In this document: piece by piece, positions 43,674-55,932 of the stretch
Numbering within the stretch: the stretch's first letter is position 1
Layout: the number at the start of each line of letters is the position of its first letter
Assembly (NCBI GenBank): GCA_027579435.1
Contig: JANBPK010001474.1
Coordinates: 116,298 to 180,297, forward strand
Length of the DNA stretch: 64,000 nucleotides
Reading direction: 5' to 3'
Origin: Candolleomyces eurysporus
Lineage: Eukaryota > Basidiomycota > Agaricomycetes > Agaricales > Psathyrellaceae
Made by a program: the position numbers and the translations under genes
Notes under the pieces: model-generated
The model's database searches: none
Told to the model about the DNA's origin: nothing
Seen by the model: the letters and a program-made list of their open reading frames with translations, nothing else

Positions 43674-44844
43674 TGGAAGGATGAAAGTAAACGCGTAGGC
43701 AGCGTAATGCAGGGCCTTGATAAGGGATGGTTGAAAAAGAAAGTAAGGAATGTGGTGGCGCGCTTAAGCCGGTCGGTTGTCGTCGTTGCCAATAGCCACG
43801 TCGCCGCTGTTGTCGACGTTGACGAGGCCTGGAACAAGGCGTGACGAATGGTCGGGAGAGAACAAGAAGGTGAAGGTGAGAAGGAAAAGGTGAATCAAGA
43901 TAGGAACAAACTCGACCAGGTCCAACGAAAGTTTTGATTCGACGGCAGGCGTTATGCTTGCCTTTTTAAGCAGGTCGTAAATTGCGCCTTGACAACCACC
44001 GAAAATCGACAGATCCGATCGGAGTCATGGCCAAATCTGGCATCCCGCTCATCTCAGGATCCATCGTCTGGCTTCGTCTGGACCTACCGTATACCACACT
44101 CACTGGCGGTGCAGCGCTGATCGTATATTAATGGCGAAATCATACAGTACGCGCAATCTTGTTGTCGCTGGCCCAGTTTCCAGCTTTAGGTAACAAGCAG
44201 TGTTATCAACATGCCACTCAGACTATATTATAATATTAATAGTAATACAGCCCCTGCCACGAAATCAAGGGGAGTGATATTGTTACGACAGGCTGTAGTA
44301 AAGCTGAACGACCGCGGATGAGCATTCAGTGGGCCCTGAATGCTTCCACAACCCGGGCAGACTAGATATAAGATGAAAGTGGTAAATTAGTATGCCTGGT
44401 TCGCGTCCAGTGCCGTTTCAGCTAAATGCTGTGGCCGGCCTATAGTTTGCGAAAATTTCCGCCTCGTTTTTAGCTCAGCTTACGAATTCGCCGTCGCACA
44501 AGACTGTATTTGGAAGTCGACCAAGTGCAGATTAGCGTTCAACCATCGGGGTGAGAATCAAGACCTTATTCGACTCAGTCGCATTCAAGGAGAACAGTCA
44601 GTAGAGCGTTCATTGAGGCGAGAGACAGAAGCCACGACCTATTCCTTGGGGAAATGCCTCCTGTCGTCGACATTCTGTCAATGCCAAACCACATAGGCGC
44701 TGGGGAACGCGCGCTTGCTTGCAACTTCAAGAAAGGAAGGGCGGGTGGCTGTGCCAGTTGTCTGATTGATTGGTCAGAGTGGTCTCGTCAACTGCGTTCC
44801 TTGGCCTTCACAACCTCTCCAACTCCCTCCACCATCCCCCAGTG
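43674..44844. promoter_or_regulatory. Divergent region, TM-SH3 / Bsd2-like genes
   Basis: About 1.2 kb between two divergent starts. An AT-rich stretch (TATATTATAATATTAATAG, about 44224-44242) is the most notable feature. No gene is supported; both promoters must lie here. Confidence 0.4.
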
Positions 44845-46214
44845 ATGCCTGCGCAGTATGCTCGCATTCCCAACCCAAATTCTAGTCATGATCCAGAGCG
44901 AGAGCTCGAAGCTGCTTTCGAACTGAACGATGACGATGAACAGGACGAGCGACCTCGGGTCCGTAGTCAGCTCCCCCCCCATTGATACGACAGCAGCGCA
45001 CACTCGGCGGGCCTCGATCGCACGTCCTGGCACGTACGATTTCGAACGACAGGACTATGACTTTCCACCACCAGGCTCACCACCACCGCCAACTCAGGCA
45101 ATAGCAAACGACTATGGGAACTCGAACGGATTAGTACCCACCTCTCCTGTCGCTCAACCCTCCGCGGGACCTTCCTTCTTTCGACGAGCAGTAGGCGCTC
45201 TGCTTCCTACGCACTACACTCGCCTTGCCACCTCGGACCCCAGTCGTCCGATTGGTGGAGGAACTGAGAATGACGGTGTCTTCGCGAACGTCATGGCCAA
45301 ACCCCAGGCGGGCAAGGTCGTCCAAACAGAAGATGGTAACGTCTATGTTGTGCCAGAGGACAGTCAGAAGGAAATGCCGCCTGTAAGTAGGCCCAAAATT
45401 TCAGACCATTCATTCCCCGGCTCACCGCCCGCTTTCACAGTCATACGCGGAGGCGCAGGCCGATGCAGTGCCTCCTTATTGGGAGACAACTATTCATGCA
45501 CCAGCCTCTTTCGAGCCCGGCGCTGACATGATAATCGACGATCTTCCCACCGGGAACTTTATCATATTCGCGATGAATTTCATCATCTCCTGGTTCTTCC
45601 AATTTGTTGGATTCTTCTTGACCTACATGCTCCACACGTCGCACGCTGCCAAGTTTGGCTCGCGCGCCGGGCTGGGTCTTACCCTCATTCAATTTGGGTT
45701 TTACTCGAGGATTGCTCAGGAGGAACAAGCTGACGCAAGCAACAACCGACCGTACTGGAACTACCCTTACGTCAACTCGACGACTACGGAAGATGGGACT
45801 ACGGCAAACCCTGCACCCTCGAGCGCCCAGCTCTCCCAAACCTCAAAAGATTGGCTGTCATTCCTTTTCATGACACTAGGTCCGTCCATCCATCTCATCA
45901 TCTTGGGTACATGAAGTATCAAATTCTGATCATCATCACTGACAGGGTGGTTCCTGTTGCTCTCATCTTGCGTTGGGTTTTGGAGAGTCAAGCGCTGGGA
46001 GAGTTCACTGCGGGCTCCACCAGTTCCAGAGCCTACACCTCAAGACATTGACAGAGATCGAGCCATTCGGCACAACCTTGCCAATGCTCTTGGGATCCAG
46101 CTCGATGATGATGAGCGTCTTCAAGACCCGAACATGTTGACCCCTGCCCAGCATGCTGCCTTGGCAGCTGAGGCGAGGTTGACCCGGGATCTGAGAGCGG
46201 CAGGATTGATATGA
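44845..46214 (+). CDS. Bsd2/Ndfip-type membrane adaptor for Rsp5 ubiquitin ligase (frame broken at a C8 run)
   Basis: Ndfip/Bsd2 proteins sit in Golgi/endosome membranes and recruit the HECT ligase Rsp5/Nedd4 to metal transporters and other cargo. Exons: 44845-45382, 45441-45879 and 45946-46214. The frame breaks at C8 (44973-44980): reading eight C stops the protein, while seven C continues into LPPIDTTAAHTRRASIARPG and yields 414 residues. A PPxY ligand for Rsp5 (PPSY) is assembled across the first intron, followed by ADAVPPYWE. Three hydrophobic segments follow: FIIFAMNFIISWFFQFVGFF, an AGLGLTLIQFGFY segment, and WFLLLSSCVGFW, as in the family. I judge the C8 break a sequencing error rather than a pseudogene, because the rest is intact. 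Confidence 0.85.
44973..44980 (+). other. C8 homopolymer breaking the Bsd2-like frame
   Basis: Eight C in a row produce an immediate stop (LPPH*). One C fewer keeps the frame open for the whole remaining gene and gives an exon total divisible by three. Confidence 0.75.
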
Positions 46215-46499
46215 GTAAAACATTTTTTCCACCTTCCACCTTATCCCCCTACCTAATCAATGGCCCTATCGACAACTGTCTCGGAAAGAACTATTTATTG
46301 TTAACTTGCCACTCATTTGCGTTCATAAATTTTCTTGTGTCGGGCCTTTCTTGTATCTCTATGTATCTATGTATTTCGCGGTGTTGGAGCTTGGTTGACC
46401 GTCATTCGTTCATTTTTGGTTTTTTAGTTGTCTCGGTTAGTACTTCTTCCAGTGAAATTGGAATGTGAGCATTATTGGTGTAGAGAAGATAGAGTGAAG

Positions 46500-48073
46500 T
46501 CAGGAGTGAGGCGGAGTTGACTCGAACGAGATAAGAGTCCAAATCGAAACACGGTTATCTTTACTGCCTGCCAATAACCACTGAGACCTCGCCGCTTTAT
46601 CGGAAGCGGCGAGCTCGTCATCACTTTCATCATCTTCCTCTTCTTCCGTTGCGCGCTCATTCGCGGCATTGTGGGCAAATGCGAGGCACTGGCAGTTTGT
46701 CTTGTGATATTTCAAGGTGCCGAGTGGCTTGAACGATTTGGTGGAATATAGTCGAATGCTGGAAGGAAAGCATTGCGAGTTTGATAGGGGAATTTAAATT
46801 GATTGTGGGGATGACCGACCTTCCGTCCCATCCACCCACCGCACAAACCTTCCCGTCATCTCTAATAGCAATTGACGAGTTACCAGGGTTCTTGATTCGA
46901 TGAACCGTACCGTTCGGTTCGTTGCTCTTAAAATGGAGGGTGAGACGCAAACAAAAGCGCCTTTATAAGGTTATGCTTACTGTAAGGTCGTATTTCGCCA
47001 CTAAATGATCGGCTGAAACTGATAGGGCAAACGTCCGGTCCCTCGAAACGGCCATTGACATAACTGCGCGGAACGGTCAGATTACTTGGAAAAAGAGATG
47101 CACGAGAAGGTCGTACTCGTCTCAACATGCGATTTGCAGGTCCAAATCACCTCCCAGCCTTGCCCTTCAATCGATGTTGGACGGTCGGATCTTGTATACT
47201 GGCGGAGGATAACGCTGCCGCTCTCGTACCCGCAAAGCAATCTTAGAGAATCGGGCCTCACGGTCGAGGTTGAGGGTTCCGAGTCGTCCGATGAGGTGAA
47301 GAGGTGAAGGAACATAATGATTCCTAGAAATATAGTCAGATCGCAGAAAATATCTGTGGGCATTCATTCTCCTTACCATGGGAACCTCGGCCAACATCAG
47401 GTTTCGTGGCGAATATAGGTATGTTCGTTTCTTGACCGATTGCGGCATGAAGTCGATCGCAGCTTGGTACTGACCAAACATCTGCCTGTTTGGGATGTCT
47501 GAGGGGTGAAGGAATGTCAAAAAGTCGAAGTACGTACGGTGGATGAATCGACGAGGTTAGGTAGAGCAACAAGTGCAGTAGAATTGCTACTCTCCCCAGT
47601 ATTGTCAAGCTTAGAGCTCGCGGATACTTGGAGTAGCGAGAAGCGGCAGTAATTGAGAGCGTTTACGTCCATCGAATATGCGAGAGTTGGTGTTGGGAGG
47701 TTCGGAACGGCTGCAGATCCCCCGAGGCGTGTCGAAGCTGGGGATTCTTCGATTCGATTCCAAACATGCAGCTTATTGTCCCGGCCATGCCTGCACAGTC
47801 ATTTGTTGAGAGAATATACCGTTTCAGAGAGCCAGTGGTATAGTACGTGATGATATAATTGCCGAATTCCTCCAGTCCGAGGATACTGTCGGTGTGGGGA
47901 CTCCATACCGTTAAGGGTCGGAGTGATCGCGTTGAAGTTACGACGACCCTACCCACCCCATCACCAGAGTATATCCTCTCATTATCAGGGGATATCCAAA
48001 GAGCAGAAATAGAGCCAGAATGGGAGCGCAATAAATGCGTCGGTGCAGGCGGTGGTGGTGGTGGTCGAGACAT
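46500..48073 (-). CDS. ASA1: ASTRA-associated protein 1 (Asa1), WD40 repeat protein
   Basis: Asa1 is a WD40 beta-propeller that associates with the ASTRA/TTT complex, which helps assemble PIKK kinases and chromatin regulators. ATG 48073 starts MSRPPPPPPAPTHLLRSHSG; the upstream codon is not ATG. Motifs seen: LWISPDNERIYSGDGVGRVV, TVWSPHTDSILGLEEFG, HGRDNKLHVWNR (joined across an intron at about 47800-47850), ADVWSVPSCDRLHAAIG, LLCGYESGSVILRQY, MAVSRDRTFALSVSADH, SIAIRDDGKVCAVGGWDG, and the final LLAGSKDNRVSIWTL. Seven exons or so; spliced frames stay open throughout. Poly-Pro followed by the LLRSHS start is typical of basidiomycete Asa1. The gene converges with the Bsd2-like gene, with only 285 nt between stops. 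Confidence 0.88.
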
Positions 48074-48313
48074 AAGCGTTGCATGGGCGCCTGTCGGCAA
48101 TATTCTAGTTACCGGCACATATGTACCCCTAAATTAGGTGTGACGCAAGCGAGAGCAAACAGAAGGTTCGTGTCCGTCGTTTCCGCCGACGTGTTCTGTA
48201 CTGGATCTAAATACCCTCCGTGGTGTCTACATACCCACCCTTTACAGCTTCGGAACCACGTCGGACGGGATAAAAGCGAGGNCCCCCCTTTATTCTAATT
48301 CTTCGAAGAAAGG

Positions 48314-49069
48314 ATGCATTCGATATTCGCCAGGCTCAATAACACGTCCGCGCTGTTGTCGTCGTGTATGATGGCACTCCTTGCTGCCATCGCCCTGTCG
48401 ACGCTTGTCTTCAATGCCCAGCCTACTGGAAACCTCGCAGTGGCGTCTGTGCAAGTGTATGTACTGTTTGGCTGCTGTGCTTTGTTTACATACCCATCGA
48501 GCGCCTCATTCCCGTAGATACTCGAGCAACACGAGACGGTATGCGACGAAGAGGCAGGACCTCACATTCGTCGACTTTAATATCACTGCGGGTAAGTTAG
48601 GAGTATCAGCTATGCGCCTATCTTCACCTCACACACCGATAGACTTCACACCACTCTTTAATTGGAATACGAAACAAATATTCTTATACCTTCAGGCGGA
48701 ATACAACAGCACTATCGGGGTATGATTATTTTTTTGTACTAGTCCGATGCTGTGCCCCTGACACGATTTCAATCAGGTCAAGAATGAAGTAGTCATCTGG
48801 GATCGCATTATTCGACGGAAAGAAGAGGCGAACGTGAACTTCGTTGGCAAGAACAAATACAACTTCCGCGACCTGTCCACATCCTTCAAGTACGTCGCAT
48901 GTCCTCGTGCACTCTTCAATCACTAATTCACCACTTCTATAGAAAAACGCCTCCAGCGAGCTACTCTCTGCAATACAATGTCATGCCGTACGTCGGGATG
49001 CTCACATACGGAGAGGCAGCGCGTAGCCCCGAGCCTGTCGCGTTCCCTCCACGAAAGACCCGTGTATAA
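48314..49069 (+). CDS. SPC3: Signal peptidase complex subunit 3 (SPC3/SPCS3)
   Basis: This is an essential ER membrane subunit of the signal peptidase complex. Five exons (48314-48456, 48518-48591, 48643-48719, 48777-48889, 48943-49069) give 177 residues, the expected length. The N-terminal anchor reads LSSCMMALLAAIALSTLVF. The luminal domain contains DLTFVDFNITADFTPLFNWN, KQIFLYLQAEYNS, EVVIWDRIIRRKEEA, the conserved KNKYNFRDLSTSFK, and SYSLQYNVMPYVGMLTYGE. All are SPC3 hallmarks. The start ATG is the only one before the membrane helix. The gene is divergent from Asa1, with 240 nt between the two ATGs. Confidence 0.94.
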
Positions 49070-50089
49070 TACCTGTGCTTCTAGATAATACTCGCTTAGT
49101 TATTTGGGTGCGCCATAGGTCTGAATTGTTACCCTGGCACACTCAGATTCCATACACATCGTGACGACCATGACAACTGCGAAGTCACTGATGGGACTGC
49201 CGTTCTGCCTTGAGTGTGTCGAGTCANCCCCCCAAGCCTTGCAGGATGAAAATGCAGTGGCTAAACATAGGCATTCTTGTGCACGGTGTGGCTAATTTGT
49301 TGAGCGCAGTTCGACGAGAGAACGCTGAAAATGGCATCTGTTATCATTCACCGTCACACGGATATTCCCCAGCAGACGCGACGCTTTCTAGATGTCGGAC
49401 TAGGCCTTAACGCCTTCTCAATCGATGGGTAACCCAGGTATTAGTTGCTCGATATGCTGTCGGGTAGTAATGTATCAGTATTGCTCGTGGATCTCCGCAG
49501 GCCGGTGAGTCGCGACCTGGTTTGCTTCTTGATCCCATTTCAAGCAGGCGGGCATTGTCACGTCAAACCGCTCACATGTTGGGCGACTCGGAGGGCTTTG
49601 GGCATTGAAATATTGATGATCAAGCACGTCGGTTTACGCTCCTTATTCCCACTGAAACGACAGAACCCGGCGCAGATGCTGCCGAGCTATTCAGGTTTTT
49701 TCCGTCATGAATCCCGTGGGGACCTCGTTTGGTCCGTGCAGGATGACAATAATGGGCGATGTCGTCCTTGGCACGTTTGCGGTTGGAACTCGAAAATGCA
49801 TGCAAACTGCGCTGGATAAAAATCATACTACGAAATATACGCATATGAGCCGTCTGAGGACGAACTGGCGGAATTAACCAGCGCGAAAATAGCGTGGAAC
49901 AGGGGATGGAAACTGGGGAGCCCGAGGGGCAGTGGCAAGGCTGAGGCATGGGACAAACAAGAGCCAACAAAGTTGAGGGGACGCTGTAGCGGCGACTTGT
50001 TCAAGATCCATTTGGTTTTCAGCTCCCCCGTATTTCTCCCAGTTCCCCCTTCTTGTCCACTATCCACCATCTAGGCAGCACTGCTGACC
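49070..50089. other. Intergenic region upstream of the LAMMER kinase
   Basis: About 1 kb between two plus-strand genes. It holds the SPC3 3' untranslated region and the kinase promoter. A pyrimidine-rich tract (about 50020-50060) precedes the kinase ATG. An N lies at 49227. No gene is supported. Confidence 0.4.
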
Positions 50090-52087
50090 ATGTCGGCGGC
50101 AGTCCACCCAGTGACGAGCCACCTGATCCCCCATTATCCTCGCCAGTCGCTCAACGGCATATCCCACAACGCTGCTGGGCCTAGTGTCATGCCCAACGCC
50201 TCCCCAGTGACCACCAGAAAGCGCAAACGCGCCCATCAATACACCGTCAGCTACAGCGAAGTACAGGAGGTCGACAGCGACGGCAGGCTTCGGGAGGTCA
50301 TTGTTATTGAAGATACTCCACCACCGCCAACTCTCTCACCCGCCACGACGCACAATGGGGGCTATTCAGCGTCTTACCAACCGCCCGTCTACTCGGCTCC
50401 TATCCGCACCAGAGCTGCTGCTAGGGCTGAGGCTCAGGCCCTCTCCTCGAGCTCGTCATCTGTGGTGACTGCTCCGGCTCCAAAGAAACGAAAACGGGAT
50501 CATCAGGAAGAGGTCCGTGCGCCGGCTGCAAAGAAACTCGCCGCCAGTTCACAGCAGACTCAGGTGCTTGCCCCCGCTAATTCATGGGATAGCCGCAGCG
50601 CTGCGGCTACAGACGATGTGGGTCTCATCTGCTCTGCCTGTCCATAGTGATTCAGACATTGACTGTATCGATCGTGGGTCTAGACAGCGAAGGGTTCCTC
50701 CTGCGATGACAAGGAAGGTCACTATATCATTGTCCCGGATGACATGATATATCGACGTTGTAAGTCAACTTCAGCTCTGACCGCCGTCTGTTGTATCAAG
50801 TCCTCACAATACCACTCTACAGATCGAACCGTACGACTCTTGGGCCAAGGAACCTTCGGCAAAGTCGTAGAGGCTGTTGACACTCAGACTAACACCAGGG
50901 TGGCAATCAAGATCATCCGAGCTATACCTAAGTATCGCGATGCGAGCAAAATTGAAGTCAGGGTTTTGCAAAAGCTCAAGGAGCGCGATCCACTAAATCG
51001 AAAGTAAGGCAATTTCCTTTCTGCCACGTCCGGGGCTGACCATCGGGTATAGTAAATGCATACACCTCCTGCACTGGTTTGACCACAGGAACCACATATG
51101 TCTCGTCTCCGAGCTCCTAGGGATGTGTGTCTATGACTTCCTCAAGGAAAATGACTTTGCACCATTCCCCCGCCATCATATTCAGGCTTTCGCACGACAA
51201 TTGTTTGGCAGCGTCGCTTGTAAGCCTTTCGTTTCCGTGGCATGGGATTCTCGCTGACTTCGTTCATGGAAGTCCTTCATGATCTACGACTAATTCACAC
51301 CGACCTCAAACCCGAAAACATCCTCCTCGTTCACAACGACTACCGCGTTGTCAACGTTCCGATACCTGGAAAGGTGTGTGATGTTTCACCGTTGCCTCCT
51401 AATACCCGCTCATACGTCTACAGCGAAACGGTGCCACCAAGCCAAAGCGAATCCTACAATCGACGGACATTCGGTTGATCGACTTTGGTTCTGCAACATT
51501 CGAATCCGAATACCACTCTACGGTTGTTTGCACACGGCATTATCGTGCACCGGAAATCATTCTAGGTTTGTGTCATCGGCTTCCCTTCTCGCGATCAATT
51601 GTGTTGACACGTCAACAGGTCTTGGATGGTCGTTTCCTTGTGACGCCTATTCATTGGGCTGCATCCTTGTGGAGTTCTACACAGGGTTGGCGTTGTATCA
51701 AACACACGACAACCTAGAGCATCTCGCCATGATGGAGATGGTTATGGGCAAAATGCCTGAGCGATTTGCTCGGGCTGGTGCTCGCTCCAAACCTGAATTC
51801 TTCAAGGATGGTGCCAAGTTGGATTGGCCAAAGGCGAAGGCCACTCGACAAAGCAAGAAAGAAGTTCGGGCAACCCGACCCCTCGCAGTAAGCGTCCATT
51901 ATGCCACAACGATGTAGCAGTGTGTTCACTCCAATCGCAGGACGTCATTCCCCCAACAGATCACATCAACAAGCAGTTCCTGAACCTGGTTCAGAAACTA
52001 TTAGCTTTCGATCCAAACCAGAGACTAACTGTTCGAGAAGCTCTTGCACACCCCTACTTTTCGCTCCAAATCCCCGAAGAAGTCTAA
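50090..52087 (+). CDS. LAMMER (CLK/Kns1) dual-specificity protein kinase
   Basis: This is a nuclear kinase that phosphorylates SR splicing factors and other regulators. The N-terminus is disordered and carries basic nuclear-localisation patches ([22 protein letters not shown]). The kinase domain shows [11 protein letters not shown], the lysine in [34 protein letters not shown], and [20 protein letters not shown]. The family signature reads [14 protein letters not shown], so the second half of the canonical EHLAMMER has Met in place of Arg. The C-terminus contains [18 protein letters not shown]. The first exon (50090-50617) encodes the whole N-terminal region; shorter exons carry the kinase domain. 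The stop is at 52085-52087. Confidence 0.92.
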
Positions 52088-53794
52088 TGCGTGCAACCCT
52101 CGCGCCCATCCATCTTGCTTTGCATTTTCTCTATCTTCGTGCCGGAACCACATTGTGACATTAGCTCCCATGGACTCATTGCATCATTGCTACAAACACA
52201 AGTGTATTACATCCCCTCTCTGTTACGAAACCCGCCCTCCTGAAGTCGACTTTTCAGGGGCATGCCATCCTATCGGTTCGCTTATGGTTGCCGCTTGTAC
52301 TCTCCTATGCCCTCATCTAGATAACCCCGNCCCCCCGACAGCCAAGCAACGAACCCGGTTTTCAACAATTCCTGTCCATCGTTTGTGTATTCATCTCAAC
52401 TTCTCTCCATGTATTATTCTTAACTCTACCCTCGTCCTCCACTCTCCTTTTGATTCCCTCTACATTGTGGCCAGTTTCATTCAACTCGACATTCACCGTC
52501 TTTTGGATTTGTGACATCTTTCAACTCTCCTTCAGTTTCTATTCGTTTTTTCTCTCCACTGCCTGGATGCGTTTAATCTCATACGATCTCATAATTGCTT
52601 GTGTATAATTATTGGTCAATAATAGAGCGAACACAAGGCAGAACGCAAAATGAAGCCATCCCCGTCCAGCGAACATCGGCGCCGGCCTCACAAGCCCCTT
52701 CCGCTCGAATTGGAGTTTGATGCACCCAAATGTGCAACACATGGATCCGATATCGATGTCTCAAGTTTCCTTACGATTTGCCCCTATCGGTATTGTCACC
52801 GTCCCGCTGCTACATTCTTGTGAATTGGAGAGGAACTAAAAGCATTTCATCCCGCAGTTGACACGCCACGGCCCTTGACATGTCCGGTCAGCAAGGCAGT
52901 GGGTGGTCCAGGTCTAGTCTTTTTTTTGACAACAACGCTGACCCTGCGCNTTTTTTCTAGGTAATGAGAATATATTGGGTATAGCTCGGTTTTGATAGCC
53001 CATATAGGGAAGATCAAAGACCTCAAGCGACTCCGTCATGCTCAGCTGTCGCCATTTTCTGAACCCCAGCAGATAGCGTTTTGTGGCTCCCCTCCAACGC
53101 GTGTGTGTCGGAGAAGGAATTTCAAGAGCTCAGCTGGGGTTCTTGGGTCTTCTCCACTTGTCTTCTGAGCAACCCATCTCGAGTGACGGGACGGAATTCC
53201 GTCAGTCACAAATGCTAGCGATGACTTGGCGTGGATAGGCATAGGCATATAGAGGTGGCCACTCGTCAATACAATAAGGCCCGCCTGGTACGTGGTGCTG
53301 GTAGCAGGCTCGATTACATCTGGATCGGTGGGCCAATTTCACCACCACCCTACAATGTGGCATACTAGTAGTCCCCATCATTTGGCTGTTTATGTGCAGC
53401 CTGAGGTCGTATGTTTTACCGGGAGACGAGTCGAGGCACGATATCCATCGGCGATAGCTAGTAGACAGACATATGTCACCATCGGATATGACATATATCG
53501 TGCTTGAGTTGCCGTGAAGATCAAGCTCATCAATAAAAGCTACCTCTTTCGCTGCTCAGCTGCTCCCTGATGGGCCAAGAACCATCGACGGAAACCAAGA
53601 AGTCGTTCCACATTCGTGGATCTTCACAGAAGATCCAGAGCAATGCCTTGCGCTGAGATTTGTGGCGAGCTGGACGGACCCGTTCGCCGAAAGCACGGTT
53701 GTGTCATGCAGAATGAATTAATGCCAGAGGGTCCGGTATAGGATAGGATATTACAAGAAATATGCAGTATGAACCACGAAACTGGCGGGGAATT
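52088..53794. other. Intergenic region between two gene 3' ends
   Basis: About 1.7 kb between the kinase 3' end and the 3' end of the second acyl-CoA dehydrogenase. The first 500 nt are pyrimidine-rich (CTCTCC, TTTCAACTC), like a long 3' untranslated region. Ns lie at 52330 and 52950, each before a run of six C or T. No gene, tRNA or repeat was recognised. Confidence 0.4.
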
Positions 53795-55932
53795 TTACAG
53801 CCGCACGTTCTTGGGCATTTTTCGGATCGCTTGTCGGACGCCCAAGTCGCCCAAAACATCTTCGGCTGTGATAAAACGGCAGGGTCAGCAAGACGCGTTT
53901 TTGCCAAAAAGGAATCGGACGTACCACCACCAAGGACACTGCAGGTGATCGAGAACAGGGGATAGATAGGGGACGGATGGTCAGCGAATGCAAGAAGAAA
54001 CTAGAGAGAACGTGTCTTACGCATCGAAGGGGACGGTACGGTGGTACTATATTGCGCTGTCAGCGAACAGTCAATGAATAATTCTTAACTGCGGACTTAC
54101 GTGTTCGATGAAGCGACCCATCCCACTCTTCGTGATGCCCCGACCACCGAAGATCTGGACCGCGTCAGCGGCGGTTAGTTGAGCGGTAGAGGTGGCGTAT
54201 TGCTTGAGAAGAGCGATGGAGCTGGGAAGAGAAGTGTTAACGACTTTCACCTGTGAGAAGGGAAACCATACTCACCCAGCGAGATATTCGGCTTGTTCGG
54301 CGTAGTTCATATTGTTCATTTGATAGGTGAGGTTCTCAAGCCATGCCTGGGCACTCTCCACTCGGGAAATCATGGCAGCGAGTTTGGCGCGGATGACAGC
54401 CTGGTTGTGGAGAGGCTTGCCGAAGACCTTGCGTTGATTAACCCACCTTTGATCACATTTCAGAATGTCATGCGCAACTGGCAAAGAGGAGACTCACTTC
54501 AAGCACTCCTCGACAATCAAACGTTGAGAACCAACGCTAGCGGTGACCATACCCCATCGTTCGTGGTTGAAGTTGGACAAGATGACTTGAAGACCCTTGT
54601 TCTCCTTACCAAGAGTGTTCTCGTAAGGAACAAACACGTTATCGAAGGTGATATAGCCAGTTCCCGCAGCAGGAGAGTAGGAAGTCTTGATAGGCTTGGT
54701 ATCAATACCTTCTTGACGCTCGACCAAAAGGACAACCAAGCCTCCCTGCTCAGTGCGTGCACCAACAGTGAAGTAGTCAGCGAACGTGGCATTAGTGATC
54801 CACTTCTTGCTGTTCGAAAGGTAAACAAGGATGCGGATAAGAGTGAGAATGAAGGTCACTTACGTTCCGGTGAGAATCCAGCCGTTCTGAGAGCCGTTCT
54901 CTACACGCTTAGCGATACAACGGAGGCCAGCAACATCACTTCCGGCGAAAGCCTCAGTAATAGCAAGAGAGCAGAACTTCTTGCCCGCAAAGACCTCTTT
55001 GGCAATCTTTTGCCGAAGGGCGGGCTGTCCAAAGTTCATGATGGGGGGAAGACCAATGTAGGTTCCACCACCAAGACCGTCTATGTAGCCTCGAGCAAGT
55101 ACGCGGACGGTTTCTTGACCCATAATCAGCTCGTGGAAGTAATCAAACTAGAATGTGTGTCAGGATGCCGAATGTCGCCCGTCAAAGGTGAATCGCACCT
55201 CCTCTGGTTTAACAATGCCTCCCATGAGCTCAAGCCCTTTCAGGTGAGGACCAGGGCCCATGCGCATAGCAATGATGTTGAGCTTGGCCATCTCGTCGAA
55301 AACGTACTGGGATGGCTTCTTGCCGTCTTCTTCACGAGCCTGGGCATCGGGAACGATTACTTCCTCCACAAACTTGCGGAAAGCAGCTTGGAATTTGCGG
55401 TGGTGCTGCGAACGTCACTCAATGTGTGTGCGAGCCTTGATATCAAGGGTGAAACACGTACATCCTTGTAGTAAGGGTTGTGGTAACCAGCCGACAACCA
55501 GGTGGGCTCGGCATAAGGGACGTTGCTCAATGCACCAGGTTCGCGAGCGAAGATGGTTTGCTTGGCGCCAGCGAGAGTACCAATTACCAGTCGCTTGTAC
55601 TGAGGTTTCTGGAGGACCTCTTGTCTGTGAAGGCTGAAGAAAGCCTCGGTGGCGTCCTTGCCCGCTGAACAAACCCTGGGTCAGCCCACACCGCTCGGAG
55701 GAGGCTCTACACGCGCATCTACATACCAACTTCCTCATCGAGCAGAACAGCGAGGCCACCGGGGTGCATAGCAGCAAACTTGGAGAGGTCATAGACTTTG
55801 GAGTCGACGACAATCCACTATCATCGGGTTTGTGTCAGTCTCCTATGATGGCGGAGGTGGTATGGGTCGTCGTACCAGGTCACCCTGCTTGTTGTGCGCT
55901 GCAACTTCTTCAACGGTAAACTGCTTGCTCAT
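53795..55932 (-). CDS. Cytochrome b5 - acyl-CoA dehydrogenase fusion (copy 2)
   Basis: Same architecture and probable reaction as the copy at 26002-28422. ATG 55932 starts MSKQFTVEEVAAHNKQGDL. The b5 domain has the haem motif MHPGG with WIVVDSKVYDLSKF and FFSLHRQEV. The dehydrogenase part shows IIAMRMGPGPHLKGLELMGG, ITEAFAGSDVAGLR, KKWITNATFADYFTVGARTE, LSNFNHERWGM, WVNQRKVFGKPLHNQAVIR and the end IRKMPKNVRL. At least two introns match copy 1 exactly in position and phase: one between Leu and Trp of DLW, the other after the Val before AGxDxTEAFF. Codon choice looks strongly biased (very few A-ending codons), which may reflect high expression. A consensus TATAAAGG lies at 56187-56194 on the minus strand, about 255 nt upstream. 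Confidence 0.92.

Noticed and set aside
44845..46214. Bsd2/Ndfip as a pseudogene
   Set aside because: Only one break is present, at a homopolymer. All membrane segments, splice sites and the stop are intact, so an indel error is more likely.
54293..55471. A 392-codon plus-strand open frame
   Set aside because: It is the exact antisense of the second acyl-CoA dehydrogenase, including its introns. It reflects that gene's strong codon bias and has no domain of its own.
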